Shown here: one piece after another, positions 17,882 to 25,836 of the stretch | How the letters are laid out: each line of letters begins with the position of its first letter | How positions within the stretch are numbered: position 1 is the first letter of the stretch | Assembly (NCBI GenBank): GCA_002414385.1 | Contig: DHZH01000005.1 | Location: 186,001 to 250,000, forward strand | Length of the DNA stretch: 64,000 nt | Direction: 5' to 3' | From: Gammaproteobacteria bacterium UBA5109 | GTDB taxonomy: Bacteria; Pseudomonadota; Gammaproteobacteria; Pseudomonadales; Pseudohongiellaceae | Translations under genes and position numbers: made by a program | Notes under the pieces: generated by a model | Databases searched by the model: none | Told to the model about the DNA's origin: nothing | The model's input: the letters and a program-made list of their open reading frames with translations, nothing else

Positions 17882-19132
17882 TCAGGCACATCTGGCGACC
17901 GGAATATCCTGCCAGCGGGTGGTATAGCGCGGCGACATGTAATCACGCTTCATGGCCCACTTCGGCTGTATGCCGGCATTCAATAATTTAATGCTGTGTT
18001 TACCGTAGCGCTGGTTGACCTGATCCATCACTTGCATCAACTCACGTGACTGTTCGCTCTGCCGCTCATTAAAAAAATCATTCTGCTCATACTGCCGGGT
18101 ACGGACATCCAGCAGGCCGATGCCACACTTTTTGTAACGAATATTGGGCCGGAAAATCTGTGCCAGAGTAGCAGCCGCTGCACTGGCAATCTGCCGCGTG
18201 TCATTGGTCAGAAAGGGCAGAGTAATCAGCCGTTGTGGACGCAGGTAACCGACCTTGCGGTCAAAACTTTCCAGATAAACCCAGAGCGTAGCCGTGACTC
18301 CCTGTTGTCGTCGCAGTTTTTCACAGGCACGATCGGCATACTGACTGATGGCCTGCTGCAGTTCATGTAACTCAGTAACTTTATAGGAAAAACTGCGGGT
18401 ACAGATAATCGATTTGCTTGGGGCCGGTTCCAGTGCCAGGTCCATGCAGGCTTCACCACGTAACTCCCGCAGGGTACGTTCCATGTTGACGCTGAAACGC
18501 CGGCGCAGATATTTCGGATTGGTTTCCACCAGTTGCAGGGCCGTATGAATGCCCAGACGCTGTAAATGTTCACTCAGACGCCTGCCGATTCCCCAGATAT
18601 CCTCCGGCTTGACCCGCGCCAGTAGCCAGCGCCATTTATGCGGCGTATCCAGCACGCAAACCCCTTCAAGCTGCGGCATTTTTTTCGCTGCCCGGTTGGC
18701 CAGTTTTGCCAGGGTCTTGGTCGGTGCGATACCCACACAGACCGGCATGCGCACCTGCTGCCATAGCATGTCACGAATTGCCGCCCCATGCTGCGCGTAA
18801 TCATCGACATGAATGCGCAGGAAAGCTTCATCGATGGAATACACTTCCATCTGTGTACAACAGGACTCCAGCAGTTTCATTACCCGTGCGGAAATATCAC
18901 CGTACAGTTCATAGTTGCTGGAAAAAACATGTACCCGATGTTTTTTGAGTAAATGTTTTACCTGGAAGAAGGGGCGCAGGTCCGGGATGTTCAGCACCTT
19001 GGCTTCAGCATTGCGGGAAATCACACAGCCGTCATTATTCGACAGCACCACCAGCGGCTTGCCACGCACTGCCGGATTAAAAATTGCCTCGCAACTGGCG
19101 TAAAAGGTGTTGCAGTCTACCAGGGCATACAT
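17882..19132 (-). CDS. umuC: DNA polymerase V catalytic subunit UmuC
   Basis: This 416-aa Y-family polymerase begins MYALVDCNTFYASCE (metal-binding Asp near the N-terminus). It contains YSIDEAF with the catalytic Asp-Glu, the helix-hairpin-helix region DIWGIGRRLSEHLQRLG, and the little-finger and C-terminal UmuC region. It bypasses DNA lesions with UmuD'. Its start overlaps the end of umuD by 16 bp, indicating a coupled operon. The length agrees with E. coli UmuC (422 aa). Confidence 0.95.
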   Translation of the reverse strand: MYALVDCNTFYASCEAIFNPAVRGKPLVVLSNNDGCVISRNAEAKVLNIPDLRPFFQVKHLLKKHRVHVFSSNYELYGDISARVMKLLESCCTQMEVYSIDEAFLRIHVDDYAQHGAAIRDMLWQQVRMPVCVGIAPTKTLAKLANRAAKKMPQLEGVCVLDTPHKWRWLLARVKPEDIWGIGRRLSEHLQRLGIHTALQLVETNPKYLRRRFSVNMERTLRELRGEACMDLALEPAPSKSIICTRSFSYKVTELHELQQAISQYADRACEKLRRQQGVTATLWVYLESFDRKVGYLRPQRLITLPFLTNDTRQIASAAAATLAQIFRPNIRYKKCGIGLLDVRTRQYEQNDFFNERQSEQSRELMQVMDQVNQRYGKHSIKLLNAGIQPKWAMKRDYMSPRYTTRWQDIPVARCA

Positions 19133-19548
19133 AGCGAATTCACTGCATGCAGTACCACGCCCTCAATATTGAGTTCACTCATTTCGGCAATCGGAATAGG
19201 GGAATAGGCCGGATTGGCTGCCAGCAGCTGCTTGTTTCTGATGTCGAGAATCTTGCAGGTCAGCTCACCATCGATGGCGGCAATCACGATGCTGCCCTGC
19301 CGCGGACTGGCAGCCCGGTCCACGATCAGCAGGGCGCCATCCTGAATGCCACAGCCAGTCATCGAATCACCGCTGGCACGTACAAAATAGGTCGAGGAGG
19401 GGTGCCGGATCAGGTATTCATTCAGATCCAGACCGTTCTCAATATAGTCATCCGCCGGAGAGGGAAAACCGGCCGCAACCTGAGAAGTGAAAAATGGCAG
19501 CGGCAGGTAACTCGCCACCTCGGATTTTGCCAGGTGAAAAACTTTCAT
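19117..19548 (-). CDS. umuD: UmuD, LexA-like self-cleaving subunit of Pol V
   Basis: This 143-aa protein is a close match in layout to E. coli UmuD. The cleavage site is A26-G27, the nucleophile is Ser62 in SGDSM and the general base is Lys99 in ELTCKIL, all offset by two from the E. coli residues. After RecA-stimulated cleavage it partners UmuC. No canonical CTGT-N8-ACAG LexA box is visible upstream, so SOS control could use another operator. Confidence 0.93.
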   Translation of the reverse strand: MKVFHLAKSEVASYLPLPFFTSQVAAGFPSPADDYIENGLDLNEYLIRHPSSTYFVRASGDSMTGCGIQDGALLIVDRAASPRQGSIVIAAIDGELTCKILDIRNKQLLAANPAYSPIPIAEMSELNIEGVVLHAVNSLCMPW

Positions 19549-19720
19549 AAGCGACTACGTGAATTGGCTTTTTATATTCGCTGATTTATCTCAATGCGGC
19601 AAGTTAAAAATATATGAAACAAGCCAAACCCTTGAAAATTAAATCACTGACCATAATTTTCAACTACAGACGTTTTCATGCTGATTTGCTTTTTTGATAA
19701 CCATTAAAGAGGTAATGACT

Positions 19721-20425
19721 ATGGAGACACAGCAACGTAATGTTCTTGTCAGTGTTATTTTTACCGTCCTGATCTGCCTGATTGCCGCACTGGCTTTTTT
19801 TACCTGGAACCTGTCCAACGAAGTACAGGCACTGCGTGAAAATAATGCCCAGCCCGGCAACATTACAAGCCAGGCAGCAGCGAACAACAGTTTCGCAACG
19901 ACAGAACCCTCAGGACCGGCGCCTGCTGCGCCGAACACTTCCGGCAATAGCCCGGCTGACCCGGTCGATCCCTTGCCCGGTTTTACCGATCCTTTCAGTA
20001 ACAACTGGCCCGGCTTTATGGATCCCGGTGGCCAGATCGCGGAGATGCAACGCCGCATGGATGAACTGATGAATTCCATGACACGGGGTTATCCCTTTTT
20101 CAACCAGCAGGACTTTGGTTTTGGATTCAGCAGCAGTCCGACCGTCAGCATGACTGAAGACAGCGAGGCTTACCGTGTTGTCATTGAGGTGCCGGAAGGC
20201 CAGGAAATCGAGCTCAACACCGAGCTGAACAACAATGTTCTGGTGGTTTCCGGTTCGGTCAGAAGTCTGCGGGAAGAGGGCAATAGCGGGCTCAGCAGTC
20301 GCAGTATGCAGGAAAGCCGTTTTTCCCAGTCCATGCACCTGCCCGGCGACATTGATGAAGCTGGCATGACAGTTGACCGGCAGGACAATGAAATTATTGT
20401 CACAGTCCCGAAAGCCGTCAACTGA
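19721..20425 (+). CDS. Membrane-anchored Hsp20/alpha-crystallin protein
   Basis: I place the start at the ATG 19721, which follows AAAGAGG (19705-19711). The protein is about 234 aa. An N-terminal transmembrane helix (about residues 8-28) is followed by a low-complexity Pro/Ala/Gly linker and a PGFMDPGGQIAEMQRRMDEL segment. A C-terminal alpha-crystallin-like domain (about 140-234) carries the hallmarks YRVVIEVPEG, NNVLVVSG, MHLPGDIDEAG and NEIIVTVPKA. Small heat-shock proteins are normally cytosolic, so a periplasmic, membrane-tethered form is unusual. It may chaperone exported proteins. Confidence 0.8.
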   Translation: METQQRNVLVSVIFTVLICLIAALAFFTWNLSNEVQALRENNAQPGNITSQAAANNSFATTEPSGPAPAAPNTSGNSPADPVDPLPGFTDPFSNNWPGFMDPGGQIAEMQRRMDELMNSMTRGYPFFNQQDFGFGFSSSPTVSMTEDSEAYRVVIEVPEGQEIELNTELNNNVLVVSGSVRSLREEGNSGLSSRSMQESRFSQSMHLPGDIDEAGMTVDRQDNEIIVTVPKAVN

Positions 20426-20644
20426 GCGGGACCAATTTTCGGCGGACAGGAAAAAGTGTCATTTGACACCCGTTCAGTCACGAAATAGAGCGTTCTGTCC
20501 GCTGAATACAGCTAAACCATTTGAAAGTGGTTCAATGTCGCTTATATACTCATACACCTATGGCTGCTATTCCGTGTTATTCTCAGCCTTTTATTCCACC
20601 CAAATACAAATGAAAAATAAAGATATCGATGGAGGTATCTATAT

Positions 20645-22141
20645 ATGCGTAACATGCGTACCGCTCTTGTAAGTTTTTCTTCCTTGTTTCTGCTGGCGGC
20701 CTGCAGTGGTGAGGAAATGGCCAGCAGTGAGCCCATGCCGGCACCGACTCCACCCACAGCCGATGAAGTGCTTGCCGATGTGCAGGCTGCCCTGGGTACT
20801 GAAAACCTTTCATCCATTACAGTTTCCGGTGATGCCTGGTCAATCAGAAACAGTTTCCGCCAGACCCGCACGGCAAGCCCCCCCTGGTTTCCGCGTAATG
20901 AAATTATCGGTTACACCCAGACCATTGACCTGGATGCCGGTACTTCACTCGCACGTGGTGAGTTCTTTGCCCAGAACCTGTTTTACGATCCACCCACCTG
21001 GCAAAACTACACCCAGTACGCGACTGCCGATGATGGCTGGAGCGCACAGTTAAATACCTGGCTGACACCCTGGGGCTTTATTCAGGGCGCCGAGACTAAC
21101 GGCGCGACACTATCCATGGAAGACGGCCAGCCGGTGCTGAGCTGGATGTCCCCGGCAAGTGTTACCTCACCCTCCGGCATGCAGTACACCGTTAATGCCT
21201 ATATCAATGAGGATAACCTGATCGAAAAAACCGAAACCTGGGTAGAAGATGCATTCATGGGCGACATGCATGTCAGCTTCATGTTCAGCAACTATGAAGA
21301 AATGGACGGAGTCATGGTACCGACAACAATTGAGCGCTGGCAGGGCGGTGGGGCCATTTTCGGTATTGGCCTGACTGATGCTGATGCCAATCCAGCTAAC
21401 CTGATGGCGGCCCTGACTCCGCCTGAAAACACAGGTGGCGGTTTCGGTGGCGGCGGCAACAACGGCCCTGCACCTGCTCCGGCCGATCTGGTTGAAGAAG
21501 TGGCTCCCGGGGTGTGGCAGATTACCGGTGGCTATGGTTCTTTCGTGATTGAGTTTGAAGATGACCTGGTCGTATTTGAAAGTGGTCAAAGCCCACAGCG
21601 TGGCGAAGTCATTCTGGAAGCCGTGGCCTCAATTTCTGACAAGCCGATTCGTTTTCTGATCAACTCGCATCCGCATTCTGACCACACAGCCGGCCTGATT
21701 CCCATTCTGCGGGCAGGTATTCCGCTGATGGTCAGTGAAAACAGCCTGGATTTCATGAGCATGGCGCTGAACACTCCACGCACCTTGCTGGGTGAAGATC
21801 CGCTGAACCCAGAGTTTGAAGTGGCACCAGCCGGCGAAATTACTGTACTGGAAGATGACATGAACCGACTGGAGATACACCACATTCCGGGATTACATAC
21901 GGATTCATTGCTGTTCCTGTATATGCCCGAACACAGTCTGGCCATGCAGGCCGACTTTACAGTCCGCGGTAGTGACGGCAATACCCTGCCTTATGAAGGA
22001 CAGACTCCGCTGGCACGGGAAATCGCTGAATACATCAATGAAAGTGGTATGCAGTTCGATACCATGCTCGGCGTTCATGCATCTCCCTATCCTCAGGGGC
22101 TGGAAGATGTCCTGATGGCTGTTCCTGAAGACGAACGCTAA
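20645..22141 (+). CDS. MBL-fold hydrolase lipoprotein
   Basis: This 498-aa protein has a lipoprotein signal peptide with lipobox LAAC (Cys at about residue 20). An N-terminal domain (about 40-255) is joined by a Gly-rich linker (GGGFGGGGNNG) to a metallo-beta-lactamase domain with NSHPHSDHTAGL at about 340-351. The layout repeats that of the protein at 14879-16363, so the two are paralogues, one soluble and one lipid-anchored. GGAGG at 20631-20635 supports the start. The final HIPGLHTDSLLFL and MQADFT segments carry further metal-site positions. Substrate unknown. Confidence 0.82.
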   Translation: MRNMRTALVSFSSLFLLAACSGEEMASSEPMPAPTPPTADEVLADVQAALGTENLSSITVSGDAWSIRNSFRQTRTASPPWFPRNEIIGYTQTIDLDAGTSLARGEFFAQNLFYDPPTWQNYTQYATADDGWSAQLNTWLTPWGFIQGAETNGATLSMEDGQPVLSWMSPASVTSPSGMQYTVNAYINEDNLIEKTETWVEDAFMGDMHVSFMFSNYEEMDGVMVPTTIERWQGGGAIFGIGLTDADANPANLMAALTPPENTGGGFGGGGNNGPAPAPADLVEEVAPGVWQITGGYGSFVIEFEDDLVVFESGQSPQRGEVILEAVASISDKPIRFLINSHPHSDHTAGLIPILRAGIPLMVSENSLDFMSMALNTPRTLLGEDPLNPEFEVAPAGEITVLEDDMNRLEIHHIPGLHTDSLLFLYMPEHSLAMQADFTVRGSDGNTLPYEGQTPLAREIAEYINESGMQFDTMLGVHASPYPQGLEDVLMAVPEDER

Positions 22142-22176
22142 GCACTTTAGCAGCAGCTCAAGCTGCATGTTCTTCG

Positions 22177-22207
22177 AAAAGGCCAGTACTAGTTACTGGC
22201 CTTTTTT
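22177..22207 (+). terminator. Rho-independent terminator after MBL lipoprotein gene
   Basis: AAAAGGCCAGTA-CTAGT-TACTGGCCTTTTTTA forms a stem followed by a T-run, 36 bp after the lipoprotein stop codon. Confidence 0.85.
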
Positions 22208-22404
22208 ATGCCTCTCACCTGTAAGTTTTTTTTACAAATTGCTCTTTTGTATGTAAAATTTTTTTACAGTAATCAAGTGCTTAGTGAACTGCGCCACACT
22301 TTTATGATGCAAACTACATTTAACAGGGAAGTCTCGTCCTGATTAGTGGAAAATATCCCCATTATTAATTGACGCGCTACAGGTACGCGAACAAAACACA
22401 GGGA

Positions 22405-23985
22405 ATGATGAAAATTAATCGCAGATATAGGCAGGCAGCGCAGGGTTTCACTTTACTGGAAGTCATGGCGATAGTTGCCGTGCTTGGAATACTGTCTGCT
22501 GTGGGAATCGCCAGCTACAGTAACTACATTACCAAGTCCAAACTGGTTGAAGCGGTAGTGCTGTTTGATGCTGTCCGCACAAGCGTCGTCAGCGATTATT
22601 ATGTCACCCGTGGATTCCCGAATTCTGTGATGTCCGCCCGCACCAGCAGTGATGCCGGCGCATCCCAGGTGACTTCTTCCCCCAATGCGATTACCTACAA
22701 CTCCAATGTTATTTCTGAAGTCTGGTATTACCAGAATGAAGATGCCGGTGTCGGCTGGTTCGGCCTGCAACTTCAGGATGACCTGCTGACAGACTGCATC
22801 GATGACTGCCGTTTACATATTGGCTTTAAAGATGCCGGTTCAAACCTGGATTTCTATTGCGGCTTATGGGACAGGGCGGAAGTCGGGGATGATTTTCCGC
22901 TCAATTCTCTGCCCAGTGGCTGTCAGGAAACCTGTGTCCGCTGCAAGCTGAATGAGAACGATGGCGCACTGGATTATGCTCTGAATAATCCCTCCGGCAG
23001 CAGCTCACAGAATAACAATAATAACTCCGGTAACAATTCCGGAAATTCTTTTGCTGATAACAGTGGTACTGCCGATAACAATAGCGGCAACGATGACAAC
23101 GCCGATAATAATTCTGATGTCGCAGATGCTGGTAATGGTTCTGACGGGGCAAGTGGTTCCGGCGGAAATGATGGCGGCGCGGATACAGGTGACAGTGTTG
23201 CCGGTAATGATAACAACAGCAGCAATGATTCCGACAACAATAGTGCAGGCAATGATAATAACTCCAACAATCTGGCCGATAACAGCGCTAATGATAATGG
23301 TCAAAATGCCGGCGATAGTGCTAATAGCGGAAACGGTTTAGCTGCCAATAACGGTGGTAGCGGTTCAGCTGGCGGCGGCAGTGGTGGAAGTGGAGCCAAC
23401 GCTGGTAATAATCTTGCAGGAGCTCCCGGTAACTCACCCGGCAGTCCATCTGCCCCCGGAAGCGGTTCGAATGACTCCGGAGATAACGACAGTGGAGATG
23501 CTGACGGTCGTAATGGTCGTGACAATGACAGTGACAATGACCGGAATGACAGAAACGATCGTAATGATAATGATCGTAACGACCGAAATGACAGAAATGA
23601 TAGAAACGATAGAAACGATAGAAACGATAGAAACGATAGAAATGATAGAAATGATAGAAATGATAATGATCGTAATGACCGGAATGATGCAAACGATCGA
23701 AACGACAGGGATAACAACAATGATCGTAATGACCGGGTTGGCAACGATCGAAATGACCGTGGTAATGGCCGCGATGAAGATGAAGATGAAGATGAAGACG
23801 ACGTAGACGAAGGACGTGATGACGACGAGGAAATTTGCGACGAACCGGGATCTGAGCGGGGGCGTGAAATGTCCGGCCGCGATTGCGAAGACGAGGAAGA
23901 TGAGGAAGACGATGATGAAGATGACGATCGTCGAGGCAATGACCGCAACAACCGGGATAATGACCGTAACAACCGCAGAAACTGA
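22405..23985 (+). CDS. Type IV pilin-like protein with Asn/Asp/Arg low-complexity tail
   Basis: The ATG pair at 22405/22408 places a short basic leader before the prepilin site G-FTLLEVMAIVAVLG. Those ATGs are preceded by a weak CAGGG, and a TTG at 22369 would extend the frame. The pilin helix and a Cys-containing globular domain occupy about the first 190 residues. From about 22990 the protein becomes Asn/Ser/Gly/Asp-rich, then R-N-D tandem repeats (about 23510-23760) from a 9-bp DNA repeat (AGAAACGAT). An acidic run (EDEDEDEDD) and a final Arg/Asn/Asp tail follow. The tail is likely disordered, charged and surface-exposed. The pilin part is confident; the role of the tail is unknown. Confidence 0.8.
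   Translation: MMKINRRYRQAAQGFTLLEVMAIVAVLGILSAVGIASYSNYITKSKLVEAVVLFDAVRTSVVSDYYVTRGFPNSVMSARTSSDAGASQVTSSPNAITYNSNVISEVWYYQNEDAGVGWFGLQLQDDLLTDCIDDCRLHIGFKDAGSNLDFYCGLWDRAEVGDDFPLNSLPSGCQETCVRCKLNENDGALDYALNNPSGSSSQNNNNNSGNNSGNSFADNSGTADNNSGNDDNADNNSDVADAGNGSDGASGSGGNDGGADTGDSVAGNDNNSSNDSDNNSAGNDNNSNNLADNSANDNGQNAGDSANSGNGLAANNGGSGSAGGGSGGSGANAGNNLAGAPGNSPGSPSAPGSGSNDSGDNDSGDADGRNGRDNDSDNDRNDRNDRNDNDRNDRNDRNDRNDRNDRNDRNDRNDRNDRNDNDRNDRNDANDRNDRDNNNDRNDRVGNDRNDRGNGRDEDEDEDEDDVDEGRDDDEEICDEPGSERGREMSGRDCEDEEDEEDDDEDDDRRGNDRNNRDNDRNNRRN
23576..23668 (+). repeat. 9-bp tandem repeat encoding Arg-Asn-Asp
   Basis: About ten consecutive copies of a AGAAACGAT/AGAAATGAT-type unit lie in frame in the pilin-like gene. 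They keep the reading frame and can expand or shrink by slippage. Further degenerate units (GACCGGAAT type) extend on both sides. Confidence 0.85.
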
Positions 23986-24099
23986 TATTCCCAGCTTAGC
24001 AAGAGCTTAACCGTACCCCAGACAGCGCTTGCTTTTCCTGCCCAAAACATTATTAATCTCTGATGTATCTCTGCATATGTTAGAGTTGATAGTGTCTGT

Positions 24100-25836
24100 A
24101 TGAAATCTAATCTCTTTTCAAGACTTCCCGCTCTGGTACTGGCCCTGTTTAGTGTCTTTGCCCAGTCCCAGGAAGCGCCGCTTATCACTATTACCGGTGT
24201 TGACGATGAGTTACGCAACAATATTCTCAATCATCTACGAATCGGGGGCGAAAACTGTGACACTGATATGGGTCGTCTGCTGCGGCTGCAAAACCAGGTC
24301 AGGGGCAACACTGAAAGAGCAGCCAACGCACTGGGTTACTACAAGAGCAGCATTGCCATAAATTTCAGTCCCGGTGAGAGCTGCTGGATGCTGAATATTG
24401 ATATCAACCCCGGCGAAGCTGTCATGCTTGATACTGTCAATATTGCGCTTGATGACCAGCCTATTGCCGTTTTCAATGAAGTGATTGATACTTCGCCGCT
24501 GGCTTCCGGACAACAACTGAATCATGGGCTGTATGAAAGGCTCAAAAACAACTTGAGTGCAACCGCGGTTGAAAACGGTTATTTCGCCGCACGCTTTGTT
24601 CGCTCTGAATTAAATATTGATCTGGTTAGTAATACTGCTGATATAGACCTGCTTTTTGCCCCGGGTCCGCGCTACCTGATTGGTAATATCCAGATGAATA
24701 ATTCATCCATTCTTTCAGATGAATTTGTTGCCAACCTGTTTCAGATTAATACCGGCGATGCCTACTCCAACACTGAACTGGTCAGGCTCAGGAACAATCT
24801 CGACCAGAGTCAGTATTTCTCTCAGGTATCAATCAACCCGCAACTTTCCCAGGCACAAAATCAGTCCGTCCCTTTACTCGTTAGCCTGGCGCCCAGACCA
24901 AGACACGCTTATTCAGCCGGCATTGGGTTTACTACTGACACCGGCCCCCGCGTCAGACTTGGATATGAAAACCGCTATCAGACCCGTAACGGCCATCGGC
25001 TTGATACGGAAATTTCCCTCTCAAAAGTCCGCCTGCAACAGAATGTCAATTACATGATGCCGATCGGGCGCAATCCATTGCGTGAAAGCATGCTTTACAG
25101 TGCCGGCGTCATTAATGAAGATAATGACACCTTTGAAAGTAAGCGGGTTGAACTCGAAGCTGCCTACAGAAATGAATCAACAGGCGGCTGGTTACGCAAT
25201 ACCTTTGTTAATTACCAGCGTGACAGTTACGCAATTAATCTCGACAGGGATATCTCCCACCTCGCCATTCTGGGTTTTAATTTATCCAAAACCCAGGCAG
25301 ATGATCTGATTAATCCGAGCCGGGGCTGGAATTTGTTTACAGAAATAAGCGGCGCCACAGACGCTGTCATTTCTGATACCAATTTTATTCAGACAATTGT
25401 TAATGGTAAAACAGTCAACAGCTTTGGCAGCCGCAGTCGATTGTTATTACGATTTGACAGTGGTTTCACCTGGATTGACGACAAAGAGGAATTGCCGGTT
25501 TCCCTGCGCTTTCTGGGTGGCGGCGACCAGAGCCTGCGTGGATATAAATATCGTAGCCTGGGGCCAACTGATGATAACGGCCTGGTCGTCGGCGGCAAGC
25601 ATATGCTGACTGGCTCAGTCGAAGTAGATTATGAATTTCGTCCTCGCTGGCGCATGGCCCTGTTTACTGATGCCGGTAATGCCTTTAATGAATTCGATGA
25701 TGTTGACTGGAAGCAAAGTGTCGGTGTCGGGATTCGCTGGCTTTCACCCATTGGCCCCCTGCGCTTTGATCTGGCTCACACACTCAATGATGATGAAGGA
25801 TTCCGTATTCATATCACCATGGGCCCGGACCTGTAA
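24100..25836 (+). CDS. tamA: TamA, Omp85-family outer membrane translocation protein
   Basis: This 578-aa protein matches the length of E. coli TamA (577 aa). It has a signal peptide ending near AQSQE and three N-terminal POTRA-like domains (about 25-265). A 16-strand Omp85 barrel carries the conserved LRGYKYRSLGP lid motif (about 485) and FTDAGNAF near the C-terminus. With TamB it forms the translocation and assembly module, which supports outer membrane protein assembly and phospholipid transport. Its stop codon overlaps the tamB start (TAATG). Confidence 0.92.
   Translation: MKSNLFSRLPALVLALFSVFAQSQEAPLITITGVDDELRNNILNHLRIGGENCDTDMGRLLRLQNQVRGNTERAANALGYYKSSIAINFSPGESCWMLNIDINPGEAVMLDTVNIALDDQPIAVFNEVIDTSPLASGQQLNHGLYERLKNNLSATAVENGYFAARFVRSELNIDLVSNTADIDLLFAPGPRYLIGNIQMNNSSILSDEFVANLFQINTGDAYSNTELVRLRNNLDQSQYFSQVSINPQLSQAQNQSVPLLVSLAPRPRHAYSAGIGFTTDTGPRVRLGYENRYQTRNGHRLDTEISLSKVRLQQNVNYMMPIGRNPLRESMLYSAGVINEDNDTFESKRVELEAAYRNESTGGWLRNTFVNYQRDSYAINLDRDISHLAILGFNLSKTQADDLINPSRGWNLFTEISGATDAVISDTNFIQTIVNGKTVNSFGSRSRLLLRFDSGFTWIDDKEELPVSLRFLGGGDQSLRGYKYRSLGPTDDNGLVVGGKHMLTGSVEVDYEFRPRWRMALFTDAGNAFNEFDDVDWKQSVGVGIRWLSPIGPLRFDLAHTLNDDEGFRIHITMGPDL

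Noticed and set aside
19549..19720. SOS box upstream of umuDC
   Set aside because: No CTGT-N8-ACAG pair at a suitable place; only CTGTAG without a partner.
22453..23341. Long ORFs on both strands of the pilin gene tail
   Set aside because: Low-complexity shadows of the Asn/Asp/Arg repeat.
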